From assembly GCF_000373245.1 (NCBI RefSeq), contig NZ_KB890754.1:241635-305634 (forward strand): a stretch of DNA of 64,000 nt. The letters are read 5' to 3'. How positions within the stretch are numbered: the first letter of the stretch is position 1; the number at the start of each line of letters is the position of its first letter. A program made the position numbers and the translations under genes. Origin of the DNA: Echinicola pacifica DSM 19836. Lineage in GTDB: Bacteria > Bacteroidota > Bacteroidia > Cytophagales > Cyclobacteriaceae. Below are positions 25,701 to 34,174 of this stretch, one piece after another. The notes under the pieces are model-generated. The model saw only the letters and a program-made list of their open reading frames with translations, did not search any database and was not told the origin of the DNA.

Positions 25701-25950
25701 TAAGTTAAGGTTAAGACCAATCGTCATGACCTCCCTAGCCTTTATCTTAGGGGTGGTTCCGCTGGCACTTTCTAATGGTGCCGGAGCCGTGGCAAGGCAA
25801 ACAATTGGTTGGACTGTGATCGGTGGGATGCTCGCTGCCACATTCCTGGCAATATTTATAGTACCTGTTTTATATGTGGTAATTACGAAAATCGCATACG
25901 GCAGTAAAAAATTGAAAGAATTAGAGAGTCAATACCAGCCTGAGAGCTGA
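22792..25950 (+). CDS. RND efflux transporter permease (AcrB/MexF-like, HAE1 family)
   Basis: At 1052 residues this is a full-length hydrophobe/amphiphile RND pump. It has 12 predicted membrane helices, with two large periplasmic loops after TM1 and TM7. The proton-relay residues are intact: Asp409-Asp410 in TM4 (GIVVDDAIVVVEA) and Lys943 in TM10 (IGLAAKNAILIVEFA). The N-terminus MIAEVFIKRPVTAMVISIVI is typical. It exports hydrophobic compounds such as drugs, solvents or bile-like detergents; the substrate is not predictable. It ends the tetR-tolC-acrA-acrB operon, and a strong terminator follows 23 bases after the stop. Confidence 0.96.
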   Translation: MIAEVFIKRPVTAMVISIVILLVGAIAIVNLPVTQYPDITPPVVSVSANYTGADAQTVEQTVATPIETQVNGTPGMAYISSTNTSTGQMNMNVTFDVGTDINIATLDVQNRVSIAEPRLPEAVKRLGVTVRKRNPSIMMVISMYSPEGTHDTKFLSNYTNIFIKDALLRVKGVGDITAIGQDFSMRVWLKPDKMAQYNISTAEVTAAIQEQNLQVAAGTVGGMPQLSSQTFEYPITVNGKLERGEDFEDIIVRSSPEEGKLVYLKDIARVEFGEFDYGRFSTVNGDPAAVLLVYQAPGSNALETAEGIYEALDEMKATFPADMDYVIPFESVSVVQVSIDEVLHTLVEALILVILVVFIFLQNWRATLIPILAIPVSIIGTFIFFIPLGFTINTLTMFGFVLAIGIVVDDAIVVVEAAQHYIDTLKVSAKEATRRAMKDITAPVIAIALILSAVFIPVGFIPGIVGRMYQQFAITIAISVLISAFVALTLTPALCSLMLRPTEVGANSKGLNRLFYKFNTWFERVTNSYGNGVKKSIKATPLVLIILVCIYAGTFGLFQAKPTGFLPTEDEGRLFVSLELPHSASTSRTSAIMDEMVEMITSTDGIRNVTGIGGLNAINFSFKSNSGTFFIQMDPWDERKDPSKQLFGLIGQLNQKFAAIKEANIIVVPPPAIPGLGQTGGFSFMLEQRSTGSIKEFEQVMGQFLAAANQRPEIAMAYSFFTAKTPGYHITVDREKAKKLGVAVSDVFSTMSTYMGSSYVNDFTRYGRNFRVVAQADTAYRMDIKDLEQYYVMSRGGGSVPLGALINYDVVENAPVISHYNLFRSTEINGNAAPGYSSGQALAALEEVAEEVLPAGYGYDFSGLSREELASGNTTILIFALSIILVSLLLAALYESWSVPFSILLALPLGAFGAILALTFLPKLDNNVYAQIGLVTLIGLAAKNAILIVEFAKERVDSGMPLLAATIEAVKLRLRPIVMTSLAFILGVVPLALSNGAGAVARQTIGWTVIGGMLAATFLAIFIVPVLYVVITKIAYGSKKLKELESQYQPES

Positions 25951-25973
25951 TAATCGGCATATTTTAGCGTATG

Positions 25974-26012
25974 AAACAGCCTGTCGGATCCTCCGTCAGG
26001 CTGTTTTTGTTT
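25974..26012 (+). terminator. Intrinsic terminator of the RND operon
   Basis: A 15-bp stem with one mismatch (25974-25988 with 25992-26006) has a 3-base loop and a T-rich tail. Confidence 0.92.
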
Positions 26013-26039
26013 TTATTTTTATCAAAAAAAATGATTTTT

Positions 26040-26059
26040 ATATACATAAATATGTATAT
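26040..26059. promoter_or_regulatory. Perfect 9-bp inverted repeat upstream of the LytTR gene
   Basis: ATATACATA-AA-TATGTATAT is a perfect palindrome with a 2-base spacer, about 210 bases upstream of the LytTR start codon. Its symmetry suits a dimeric regulator, although LytTR proteins themselves usually bind direct repeats. The rest of the 26013-26268 gap holds no gene. Confidence 0.35.
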
Positions 26060-26268
26060 TGTGTTTATATTTATGCGTGAATAAGAATAAGAGGAGGTCT
26101 ATTTCAACCCGCCAACAAATTTAGATCATTTTCTTATCCCAATTTGGGTAGGATAATGTGATGTCTGAGCTTGGCAATTCTCCAAATACTTAACATTAAT
26201 CAACAGGAATAGAAATACAATTTAGTTTTTAAAAGTATAACTCTCCAAAAAAACAAACAAACCATATT

Positions 26269-26685
26269 ATGGGAGAAGTAATTTATCATCACGGGACTGC
26301 AATGAATAAAAAAGATTCAAACTTAGAGAACCACCACTCTGAACAAGAAGACCTACTGATCAAGGACGCATTATTCGTTCGAGATAAGGGATGCCTACGC
26401 CGGGTAAAGTTTAAGAATGTGCTATGGTTAAAGGGAGACGGAAACTACACCACTTTGGTCACACAAGACAAAGTGTACTCGCTGCGAAATATCCTTAAGG
26501 AATTTGAAGCTATCCTTCCGGAAAATGAATTTGTGAGAATTCATAAATCATACCTTGTACGGCTTGACAGAATCACCACCATCTCGCCAAAAGAGGTCAC
26601 TATCGAACAAGAAAAGGTTCCTGTAGGAAGAACCTATTACCAAAAGCTTATCCACGGCATCAATAAATTAGGTGCTGGAGCTTAA
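26269..26685 (+). CDS. LytTR-domain DNA-binding protein without receiver domain
   Basis: The protein has 138 residues. Residues about 35-135 form a LytTR domain: FVRDKGCLRRVKFKNVLWLK, GDGNYTTLV, YSLRNILKEFEAILPENEF, RIHKSYLVRLDRI and VPVGRTYYQKL are family hallmarks. The first 35 residues are polar and probably disordered. The usual N-terminal receiver domain is absent, so it is not a classical response regulator and must be controlled in another way. The start could also be the ATG at 26302. The gene converges with queA, and the two coding ends overlap by four bases. Confidence 0.9.
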   Translation: MGEVIYHHGTAMNKKDSNLENHHSEQEDLLIKDALFVRDKGCLRRVKFKNVLWLKGDGNYTTLVTQDKVYSLRNILKEFEAILPENEFVRIHKSYLVRLDRITTISPKEVTIEQEKVPVGRTYYQKLIHGINKLGAGA

Positions 26686-27905
26686 TCCTTTTTGCGGTTC
26701 CATAACAAACTACTATCTCCGTAACTAAGGAATCTATAACCATGTGACAGGGCTTCTTCATAGATGCCCTGCCACATGTTATTTGTATATGCTGCCACCA
26801 ATAAGATCAAGGTTGATCCTGGTTGGTGAAAATTGGTCACCAGACCATTACATACTCTGAATTCGTACCCAGGCATGATGAAAATCTCGGTATTCCCCGT
26901 GATTTCATCCATGTCATTCTCTTTCATATAAGCCAATATGGCATCCAGGCTCTCTTGCAAGGTCGCCCTCACTTCATGTGATTGATAAGGGTACAGCTTG
27001 GCAATATGGAATTCATCTCCATCATTGTTCAGCAACTTGACCCCATACCAATAGATACTTTCTAGCGAACGCATAGACGTGGTACCCACGGCTACAATAT
27101 TGCCGTCATGGCTGCTCAATGCTTCTATGGTGCCTCGCTCCAATACGATCTGCTCCCTATGCATAGGGTGCTTGCTGACTAGTTCCTCCTTGATGGGCTG
27201 GAAGGTGCCTGCCCCTACATGAAGGGTGAGGTATTCTGATTTTATGCCTTTTTGTGCGAGTTTTTCTAATGTCTGCTCCGTGAAGTGTAAGCCTGCCGTG
27301 GGAGCAGCCACAGCCCCTTCCTTCTTGGAATAAACCGTCTGATAGCGTGGTTTGTCCTCCTCTGTGGCCTTTCTGTTAAGGTAAGGAGGTAAGGGAACTT
27401 CGCCCGTCGCTTCCACCACCTCCGCAAAAGATACCGTAGCGCCTTCCCAGCTGATCTCTACCAAACGGTCCTGTCGCTGCAGAAGCTTTGCTTTCACGAT
27501 AAGCTCTTGCTCGCTTACTTTTATCAAGCCTTGGAGAATTTCCCCATCCTTCCATTTCTTTAAATTTCCTATCATCGCCTGCCAGGCCACAGGATGGCTG
27601 CTTTCCATGACCTGATTGATGATATTGCTCGGCGATACAGGCTGCAATAGAAATATCTCTATTCGCGCTCCCGACTGCCTTTGGAAAATCATTCTGGCGG
27701 GGATCACCTTGGTGTTATTAAACACCATGAGACTATTAGAGGGTAGGAGTGCCGGTAAGTCCTTGAAGCTATAATGATCGATCGTGCCCTGCTCAAAATG
27801 TAATAATTTCGACTGATCCCGCTCCTCTAATGGAAATTTAGCAATCCTCTCCTCTGGCAATTCGTAATGGTAATCAGATAGTTTGATGCTGTTGATACTT
27901 TCCAT
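26682..27905 (-). CDS. queA: S-adenosylmethionine:tRNA ribosyltransferase-isomerase (QueA), long form
   Basis: QueA transfers the ribosyl part of SAM to 7-aminomethyl-7-deazaguanine in tRNA to make epoxyqueuosine. The motifs are present: DYHYELPEERIAKFPLEERD, LMVFNNTKVIPARM, a beta-barrel insertion, TVYSKKEGAVAAPTAGLHFT (substrate site), HVGAGTFQPI, HREQIVLERGTI in part, and VTNFHQPGSTLILLVAAYT. The protein is 407 residues, about 50 longer than E. coli QueA (356), so it belongs to a long subgroup. A queuosine-precursor transporter of the YhhQ type is encoded at 54325-55128. The start lies 113 bases from the divergent menC start. Confidence 0.9.
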   Translation of the reverse strand: MESINSIKLSDYHYELPEERIAKFPLEERDQSKLLHFEQGTIDHYSFKDLPALLPSNSLMVFNNTKVIPARMIFQRQSGARIEIFLLQPVSPSNIINQVMESSHPVAWQAMIGNLKKWKDGEILQGLIKVSEQELIVKAKLLQRQDRLVEISWEGATVSFAEVVEATGEVPLPPYLNRKATEEDKPRYQTVYSKKEGAVAAPTAGLHFTEQTLEKLAQKGIKSEYLTLHVGAGTFQPIKEELVSKHPMHREQIVLERGTIEALSSHDGNIVAVGTTSMRSLESIYWYGVKLLNNDGDEFHIAKLYPYQSHEVRATLQESLDAILAYMKENDMDEITGNTEIFIMPGYEFRVCNGLVTNFHQPGSTLILLVAAYTNNMWQGIYEEALSHGYRFLSYGDSSLLWNRKKD

Positions 27906-28018
27906 GGATCAGTTTTTTGTATGAAGAAAGGATTATCTTAGAAACCGGTTTATTTCTTAGTGAGATTCCTTTAGCTTTGTTTTTTGAATCCGCAAATATA
28001 AGGTTTAATGACCAGCCC

Positions 28019-29119
28019 ATGAATAAAAATCAAGCAAATCCTATTCACCTGCAAGCAAGTTGGAAAAAGAGAACCTTGGAGTTTAAGTTTGAAGCAGGGA
28101 CCTCCCGGGGTGTTTTGAATACCAAAGATTCTTATTTTATCCAGGTATTTGATCCCTCTTCACCCCTGCAATCAGGCTGGGGAGAGGCGGGGCCACTACC
28201 AAATTTAAGTGTGGATGATGTACCGAACCTGGGGGCTCAGATAGAGGAGTTGGTGAGGGGCTTAGCTGGGCAGCCGGTGGACTGGACAGCAGAGGGGGTT
28301 CTTCGATTCTGTAGGGGCTATATTCCTGAGAGCCTTCCTAGCGTTCGCTTTGCCTTTGAAACCGCCCTGCTGGACTTATTTTATGGTGGAGAGAAAGTGA
28401 TTTTTCCTAATTCCTTCGTGAGGGGTCAATTAGAAATCCCCATCAATGGTTTGATTTGGATGGGTAAAAAGGACTTTATGCTGCAGCAAATCCAGGAAAA
28501 GCTGGATCAGGGTTATTCATGCATTAAAATGAAAATTGGAGCCATTGATTTTCAACAGGAATGTGAGCTATTAGGCTATATTCGTAAGCGTTTTTCTGCG
28601 GATCAAATTACACTGAGGGTAGATGCAAATGGTGCCTTTAAGGCGGAAGATGCGTTTGAGAAATTAGAAGCATTGGCGCAGTATGAGCTGCACAGCATAG
28701 AGCAGCCTATTCGCCAAGGACAAGAAAAGGAAATGGCCGCCTTATGCAAGGTGAGCCCCATACCGATAGCCTTGGACGAGGAGCTAATCGGAGTTTCTCG
28801 AAGAGAGCATCGTGAGCGGTTATTAGATACACTCCTGCCTCCTTATATTATTCTCAAGCCAAGTTTGGTAGGGGGGATTTATGATACGAGGGAGTGGATT
28901 GGCCTGGCAGAGGAAAGAGGCATTGCCTGGTGGATGACTTCTGCTTTGGAAAGTAATATAGGCCTGAATGCGATCACGCAGCTAGCAGCTTCCTATCCAC
29001 TTGCCCTGCCCCAGGGGCTAGGTACTGGTCAATTATATCATAATAATATTGACTCTCCATTATGCATTACGAATGGCAATATACATTATACGCAAGGAGG
29101 TTCATGGGGGCAAGTATGA
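28019..29119 (+). CDS. menC: o-Succinylbenzoate synthase (MenC)
   Basis: The protein has 366 residues from ATG 28019. The frame is open from 27917, but the upstream part overlaps the region where the divergent promoters must be and has no family similarity. The enolase-superfamily residues are all visible: a KMKIG lysine pair, RVDANGAF (metal Asp), SIEQPI (metal Glu), ALDEELIG (metal acid) and ILKPSLVGG (catalytic Lys). MenC dehydrates SHCHC to o-succinylbenzoate in menaquinone synthesis. No other men gene lies nearby, so the pathway is dispersed here. Muconate cycloisomerase-like or N-acylamino acid racemase activity is the alternative in this family. Confidence 0.88.
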   Translation: MNKNQANPIHLQASWKKRTLEFKFEAGTSRGVLNTKDSYFIQVFDPSSPLQSGWGEAGPLPNLSVDDVPNLGAQIEELVRGLAGQPVDWTAEGVLRFCRGYIPESLPSVRFAFETALLDLFYGGEKVIFPNSFVRGQLEIPINGLIWMGKKDFMLQQIQEKLDQGYSCIKMKIGAIDFQQECELLGYIRKRFSADQITLRVDANGAFKAEDAFEKLEALAQYELHSIEQPIRQGQEKEMAALCKVSPIPIALDEELIGVSRREHRERLLDTLLPPYIILKPSLVGGIYDTREWIGLAEERGIAWWMTSALESNIGLNAITQLAASYPLALPQGLGTGQLYHNNIDSPLCITNGNIHYTQGGSWGQV

Positions 29120-29127
29120 AGTAGTTT

Positions 29128-29149
29128 TAGCGCGCCAGCGCTATTTCTT
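29128..29149 (+). terminator. Probable terminator of menC
   Basis: A perfect 6-bp GC-rich stem (29128-29133 with 29138-29143) and 4-base loop is followed by TTTCTT, eight bases after the menC stop. Confidence 0.65.
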
Positions 29150-29279
29150 ATTGAGATACTGGAGGTAATTTACCGATGATATGTCCTACCTTCGGATGTA
29201 GAAGGGATTTTGCTCTTATTAGCCGTGGAAGAGTGAGCCTTGGAGAGTAGGGGGGAGAGGATTAGGGAAATATAGGCAC

Positions 29280-29309
29280 AAAAAAAAGCCACTTACTAGG
29301 TAAGTGGCT
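29280..29309 (-). terminator. Intrinsic terminator of the cold-shock gene
   Basis: A perfect 10-bp stem (29287-29296 with 29300-29309) has a 3-base loop. The A run at 29280-29287 gives the U tract on the minus strand. Confidence 0.92.
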
Positions 29310-29339
29310 CTTCTCAATAATGTCACTAAATGCTATATG

Positions 29340-29531
29340 TTATGATAACTTTACATTCACGGCATTAAGACCTTTTCTTCCTTCTTTAAGGTCGAAAGTC
29401 ACGTCGTCGTCTTCTCTTACTTCGTCAACTAATCCAGTGATGTGAACGAAATACTCTTTTGAAGATTCATCGTCAATGATAAAACCGAATCCTTTAGATT
29501 CATTAAAAAATTTAACTTTTCCTGTGTTCAT
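29340..29531 (-). CDS. Cold-shock domain protein (CspA family)
   Basis: The 63-residue protein is a single cold-shock domain. It begins MNTGKVKFFNESKGFGFI with the RNP1 motif KGFGFI at residues 13-18, and RNP2 follows as YFVHITGL. It binds single-stranded RNA and DNA and acts as an RNA chaperone. The gene stands alone, with a perfect terminator about 30 bases downstream and two -7-like boxes upstream. The AT-rich leader is a likely place for temperature-dependent control, as in other csp genes, though no specific structure was identified. Confidence 0.95.
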   Translation of the reverse strand: MNTGKVKFFNESKGFGFIIDDESSKEYFVHITGLVDEVREDDDVTFDLKEGRKGLNAVNVKLS

Positions 29532-29568
29532 AATAATGATAATAAATGATATTTTTTAATTAATAATT

Positions 29569-29627
29569 CAAAGGTAAGCATACTTTTCGGAATTGCACGA
29601 TATATCCAATATATTTTTTCAAAGATA
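29569..29627 (-). promoter_or_regulatory. Two candidate -7 boxes for the cold-shock gene
   Basis: On the minus strand TACCTTTG (29569-29576) and TATCTTTG (29620-29627) both match TAnnTTTG. The outer one has a near-match to the -33 TTTG about 16 bases further upstream (TTTC). They would give leaders of roughly 30 and 80 bases. Confidence 0.4.
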
Positions 29628-29783
29628 AAGTATACTTAATATTCGAAATAGGGGTTTTTGGATTTGCCAATACGGTATTATCTACTGAATAATCGCTGTT
29701 TATGCTTGTTTAAGCCTGTTTTAAGACTTGCCTATCTCATTGATTTTATGCTGTTTAGGCCAGCTTTTTAGGTCATTGTTTTT

Positions 29784-30965
29784 TTATTTAACCATAAAGA
29801 AATACACTGGCTTGGGAATGGAATACTCTGCGTCCAGCATTTTTATTATTCCTGTTTCGGGATTTCGCTCATAGGCAATTAGGGTATTGCTACCTTGATT
29901 TCCGGCAAATAAATATTGACCATCAGGGCTGATTGCAAAATTCCTGGGCGTTTTGCCACCTGAGCTGATCGTTTGGATTTTGCTAAGCGTGCCGCTGGTT
30001 TCGTCCACCTTAAAGACTATAATTTCATTAGAGTCTCCTCGATTGGAGGCATAAAGGTATCGGCCATCTTCGGAAAGTCTGATTTCTGCCGCACCCATGG
30101 CGCCTTGGAAGCCATCAGGGGTGAGGCGATAGCGGTCAAGCTCGGTGATTTTATTGGTTTCCAGGTTGAGGTCATATACCGCCACTTCAGAGGTCATTTC
30201 GTGGATCATATAGATCTTGTCACCTGCCGCATTGAAGGTTAGGTGACGAGGGCCAGCCCCTGGGCTTACTTCAAAATAGGAGGGGGTGGAAGCGCTGAGG
30301 GGCTTAGCCTGATCGGGAGTATAGTCATATATATTGACCTTGTCCGTACCCAGATCTGCCACGAATAGCTTTTTGCCATCAGGATGGAAGGTGAGGCTAT
30401 GCACGTGAGGGGAGTTTTGCCGGTCTTTGTTGACACTGCTGCCTGTATGAGTGATGTCCTGTACTGCCTCGCCAATATTGCCATCTTCAGCAATAGGGAA
30501 TACCGCCAAATCCCCACTTCCATAGTTGCCGGCAAATAGAAATTTCTCGTCGGGCGAAAGGGTGAGATAGCAAGGTCCGCTGCCAATTGTGCTTTGGCAG
30601 CTTAGTTTTTCGATGGTATTGGCATTAGAATTGTAGCGGAATGCGCAAACACTGCCTCCCTCGGCACCTCCTTCCTCCTGTACGGCATAGATAAGGTCGC
30701 CAGTAGAATTGCTAAGGACAAAGGAGGGGTTGTTGATATCACTCTCAGTCAGTACGACTTTGAATTTTGCAGAATCGGGAAGGAATTGCGCCAGATGAAA
30801 ACCTTCCTCGGGGCTGTTGGTATAGGTTCCCAGCCAAAATGAAATGGGATCCGCTTCTGGTGAAGGTGTTGCTTCAGTTTCCATATTGTTTTGATTTTGA
30901 GGCTTACTACAGGAGATAATGCCGAAAAGTAATGCTAGAAATAACAGATGTTGGTGATTTTTCAC
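29784..30965 (-). CDS. Lactonase-family beta-propeller lipoprotein (6-phosphogluconolactonase-like)
   Basis: This 393-residue lipoprotein (lipobox GIISC, Cys at residue 19) carries a seven-bladed lactonase domain of the Pgl type. Repeated blade strands include YLTLSPDEKFLFAGNYGSGD, HSLTFHPDGKKLFVADLGTD, RHLTFNAAGDKIYMIHE, IRLSEDGRYLYASNRGDSN and FAISPDGQYLFAGNQGSNT. Cytoplasmic members hydrolyse 6-phosphogluconolactone, but this one is exported and lipid-anchored, so a role on an extracytoplasmic sugar lactone or another ligand is more likely. The gene stands alone and is divergent from ppc. Confidence 0.88.
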   Translation of the reverse strand: MKNHQHLLFLALLFGIISCSKPQNQNNMETEATPSPEADPISFWLGTYTNSPEEGFHLAQFLPDSAKFKVVLTESDINNPSFVLSNSTGDLIYAVQEEGGAEGGSVCAFRYNSNANTIEKLSCQSTIGSGPCYLTLSPDEKFLFAGNYGSGDLAVFPIAEDGNIGEAVQDITHTGSSVNKDRQNSPHVHSLTFHPDGKKLFVADLGTDKVNIYDYTPDQAKPLSASTPSYFEVSPGAGPRHLTFNAAGDKIYMIHEMTSEVAVYDLNLETNKITELDRYRLTPDGFQGAMGAAEIRLSEDGRYLYASNRGDSNEIIVFKVDETSGTLSKIQTISSGGKTPRNFAISPDGQYLFAGNQGSNTLIAYERNPETGIIKMLDAEYSIPKPVYFFMVK

Positions 30966-31299
30966 AGTATTTATGTTTATTTTTAGATGGAAGATAGTGA
31001 TATTTCTTGTCCTAGGCCAGTGCTAATGCTCGATTTTGTTCTAAGTAGTTCAGATTCTGGTGACTGACTTGCCTCTTTTTGGAGGGGAAGGATTGCAAGT
31101 GCTTTTGAAACTGGTGATATTTCTTAAAGTGATATTGTGAAATTGATGATGAAACTCCCTTTTTTTTAAATTTTAATCAATGAAAATAATGATTTTGTAA
31201 ATTATTTTCTATAAATTAGGGGTGTTTTTGATCATATTGTTATTGGATCAGAATAGTTTGAATGTATATAATTTTCAAAAAAAAAAGTAACCATAAACC
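30966..31299. other. AT-rich divergent region between the lactonase and ppc genes
   Basis: No gene was found. It must contain both promoters. The ppc-proximal 150 bases are strongly AT-rich. TAGTTTG at 31253-31259 is one base short of the -7 consensus spacing. Confidence 0.35.
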
Positions 31300-33849
31300 A
31301 TGTCAAATACCTACCAGACTGAGGTAGCCAAGCGGTTTACCATTTATAACAGTTTATTCCTTGATTTGCCCTTTGATGATATTTATAGGACTGGGACATT
31401 GCTTCCGATATTGTCCTCAGAATGTAAGAAAGGCTTTGCAGAAGGAAAAACCCCAAAAGAAATCGTTCATTCTTTTTTTGATGGGATGCTTGCTTCCACC
31501 TCTTCTAAAGAAAAACATAATTTACTTTTCAAGCTGGTTCAATATGTAGAAAGACAGGTTGTGCTTTTTGATTCTATTGAAGATGCAGCATTTGAGAAAA
31601 TAAACGATGTCAAAGGAAAGGGGAGTATGAATGCCCTTATTTCCAGAGTCGAAACTGATAAGAAAAAGGCGGAGTTGATCGAGAAACTTAAGACTTTCTC
31701 CATTCGACTGACCCTGACGGCTCACCCTACCCAGTTTTACCCAGGCAATGTATTGTCCATCATTACCGATCTCGAAAAATCGATTCGTAATAATGATCTG
31801 GGTAGCATTGACCTTTTATTGCGTCAGTTAGGCAAAACCGCCTTTATCAATAAAGAAAAGCCATCTCCCTTTGAGGAAGCGGTCAGCTTATGCTGGTTTC
31901 TGGAGCATGTATTCTACCATTCCATTCCTGATATTTTGGCCCGTGTACTTAGACGTCTGGACATCCCCCTTCACGAATGGGACAATCCTGACTTGCTAAA
32001 AGTAGGGTTTTGGCCAGGAGGAGATCGTGATGGAAATCCATTTGTGACCCATCAGATCACCAAGGATGTAGCAGATAAGCTGCAAGAAACCATCCTGAAA
32101 TGTCTTTATCGTGATGTGCGAAAGGTGCGTCGTAGATTGACTTTTACAGGTGTGGAAGCGCTTATGTTGGAGGCCGAAAATGGCATCTACCAAACCTTAT
32201 ACGGAGGAGAAAAGGTATTCAAAAATAAGGAAGACCTGATCAACGTACTCCTAAAAGCCCGTGAGATCATCATAGAATCCCATGATGGGCTATTCCTGGA
32301 CCTGCTGGATGAGTTTATTCTTAAAGTAAATGTTTTCGGATTCTACTTCGCTTCCATGGACATGCGTCAGGATAGCCGTAAGCATGAAGCCCTGTGGGAG
32401 GAAATCATCGAGCTTACTCAGGGAACTGAAGCGCTGGAGCAATACAAAAGTGGCACAGAGGAAGAGCAGATCAATACGATTCTTTCTTTCAAAGAGCTGC
32501 CTGCACCGAAGCAACTGAAAGATGAATTTCATCAGGAAATGCTGGAAAGCATCGCTTCTATCAGCTATGTACAAGATAATAATGGCAGTGAAGGCCTGCA
32601 TAGGTACATCATCTCCAATTGCCAATCGGCACTCCATATGATGCAAGTTTACCAGTTGAATAAACTGACGCTGGCACCTAAGGGGGATTTGAATTTGGAT
32701 ATTGTGCCATTATTCGAGACTATTGATGACCTCGCTGCTGCACCAGCGGTGATGGAACAGCTCTATACTCATGAGGTTTATGCTGCTCATCTTAAGTTGA
32801 GAGGGCAGAAGCAAACCATCATGCTTGGTTTCTCTGATGGTACTAAGGATGGTGGATATATTCGTGCCAACTGGTCCATCTTACGTGCCAAGGAAGAATT
32901 AAGCAAAATGGCTAAGAAATATGAAGCCAGTGTGGTCTTCTTTGACGGAAGAGGGGGACCTCCTGCCAGGGGTGGTGGAAATATGCATAACTTCTACGCC
33001 TCTCTTGGTGATCAGGTAAATAACGAAGAGATTCAGGTAACCATCCAGGGACAGACCATCAGCGCCAACTATGGTAAGCAGGTGTCTTGTACCTATAACC
33101 TCGAGCAGCTTCTGAGTGCCGGACTGGAAAATCACCTCTATCCAACACCAGAAAATAGACTCACGGATACCCAACGTGCACTTATCGACGAGATGGCCGA
33201 TGTGAGTTATCAGGCATATAAAGAATTCAAAAGCCACCCTCAATTCGTTCCCTACCTTGAGAAAGTCACTCCTTTGAAATTCTTTGGATTGACTAATATC
33301 GGATCGAGACCACTCAAAAGAAGTAAGGGTGAAGCGATGAAATTCGAGGACCTTCGTGCCATACCATTTGTGGGTTCCTGGGCGCAGATGAAGCAGAATA
33401 TCCCTGGTTTCTACGGGGTGGGCAAGGCAATTGCTGAAATGGAGAAAAGAGGAAAAATGGACCAGGTCAAGCAATTGTATCAGGACAGCTTATTCTTCCG
33501 ATCACTCATGGGCAATTCTATGCAGTCCCTGGCGAAATCCTATTATCCTGCCACGGCCTATTTGAAAGAAGACAAAACATATGGTGAATTTTGGGAAGTG
33601 ATGTATGAAGAATACCAGCGCTCCTTCCAAAAGATCCTTGATATCTCAGGCATGAACAGCCTTCTGGAAGATAATGAAGTCAGTAAAAGCTCCATTGCGA
33701 TCAGAGAGAAGATAGTATTGCCACTGATCACCATACAGCAATATGCAATCCAGGAAATGCTGGATTCCGGTAAAGAAAATACCGTCCTGCAGAAGTTGAT
33801 CCTCCGAACGATGTTTGGAATCATCAATGCAGCACGAAATGCCGCGTAA
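31300..33849 (+). CDS. ppc: Phosphoenolpyruvate carboxylase
   Basis: The enzyme adds bicarbonate to phosphoenolpyruvate to give oxaloacetate, refilling the TCA cycle. The protein is 849 residues against 883 in E. coli. Catalytic motifs are intact: LTAHPTQ with His142, WPGGDRDGNPFVT, FASMDMRQDSRKHE, GFSDGTKDGGYIRANW, and the mobile glycine-rich loop FDGRGGPPARGGG with Arg551 and Arg557. The C-terminus RTMFGIINAARNAA corresponds to the QNTG-type end of the E. coli enzyme, although the last residues differ. It forms a single-gene unit with a strong terminator 20 bases after the stop. Confidence 0.97.
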   Translation: MSNTYQTEVAKRFTIYNSLFLDLPFDDIYRTGTLLPILSSECKKGFAEGKTPKEIVHSFFDGMLASTSSKEKHNLLFKLVQYVERQVVLFDSIEDAAFEKINDVKGKGSMNALISRVETDKKKAELIEKLKTFSIRLTLTAHPTQFYPGNVLSIITDLEKSIRNNDLGSIDLLLRQLGKTAFINKEKPSPFEEAVSLCWFLEHVFYHSIPDILARVLRRLDIPLHEWDNPDLLKVGFWPGGDRDGNPFVTHQITKDVADKLQETILKCLYRDVRKVRRRLTFTGVEALMLEAENGIYQTLYGGEKVFKNKEDLINVLLKAREIIIESHDGLFLDLLDEFILKVNVFGFYFASMDMRQDSRKHEALWEEIIELTQGTEALEQYKSGTEEEQINTILSFKELPAPKQLKDEFHQEMLESIASISYVQDNNGSEGLHRYIISNCQSALHMMQVYQLNKLTLAPKGDLNLDIVPLFETIDDLAAAPAVMEQLYTHEVYAAHLKLRGQKQTIMLGFSDGTKDGGYIRANWSILRAKEELSKMAKKYEASVVFFDGRGGPPARGGGNMHNFYASLGDQVNNEEIQVTIQGQTISANYGKQVSCTYNLEQLLSAGLENHLYPTPENRLTDTQRALIDEMADVSYQAYKEFKSHPQFVPYLEKVTPLKFFGLTNIGSRPLKRSKGEAMKFEDLRAIPFVGSWAQMKQNIPGFYGVGKAIAEMEKRGKMDQVKQLYQDSLFFRSLMGNSMQSLAKSYYPATAYLKEDKTYGEFWEVMYEEYQRSFQKILDISGMNSLLEDNEVSKSSIAIREKIVLPLITIQQYAIQEMLDSGKENTVLQKLILRTMFGIINAARNAA

Positions 33850-33869
33850 CAACCAACCACTAAGTAACG

Positions 33870-33897
33870 AAAAAGCCTCCTATTGGAGGCTTTTTTT
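33870..33897 (+). terminator. Intrinsic terminator of ppc
   Basis: An 11-bp stem (33870-33880, GAAAAGCCTCC side, with 33885-33894) has a TATT loop and ends in seven T. The following 33898-34174 region holds no gene. Confidence 0.9.
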
Positions 33898-34174
33898 GGT
33901 TATAGGGAGTGCTAACCTTTCTCAGGACTTATTATGGACCGAAGTAATTAGGAGTAGTTTTAGAAGGGAGTGGCCTTAGTTTTATTTTTGAAAGTTTCGT
34001 AAGGAAGGCCTATTCCTCCTTCCGAAAACTACAACAGGCTAATAAAAGTTTATACTTGGCCATTAGTTAAATAATATGGCTATTGTTTACAAAATCTACT
34101 TAAGGTGGAGAAACAAATTTATTTAAAACAGGAAAGATGGTCTGGTTACTTTCAAAGGAAACTTTTTCTTCTCA

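Noticed and set aside
27917-28018. Upstream extension of menC
   Set aside because: The added 34 residues have no family match and would remove the room for divergent promoters; ATG 28019 fits the family start.
32899-33474. 191-codon minus-strand frame inside ppc
   Set aside because: Antisense to the catalytic loop region of PEP carboxylase; shadow frame.
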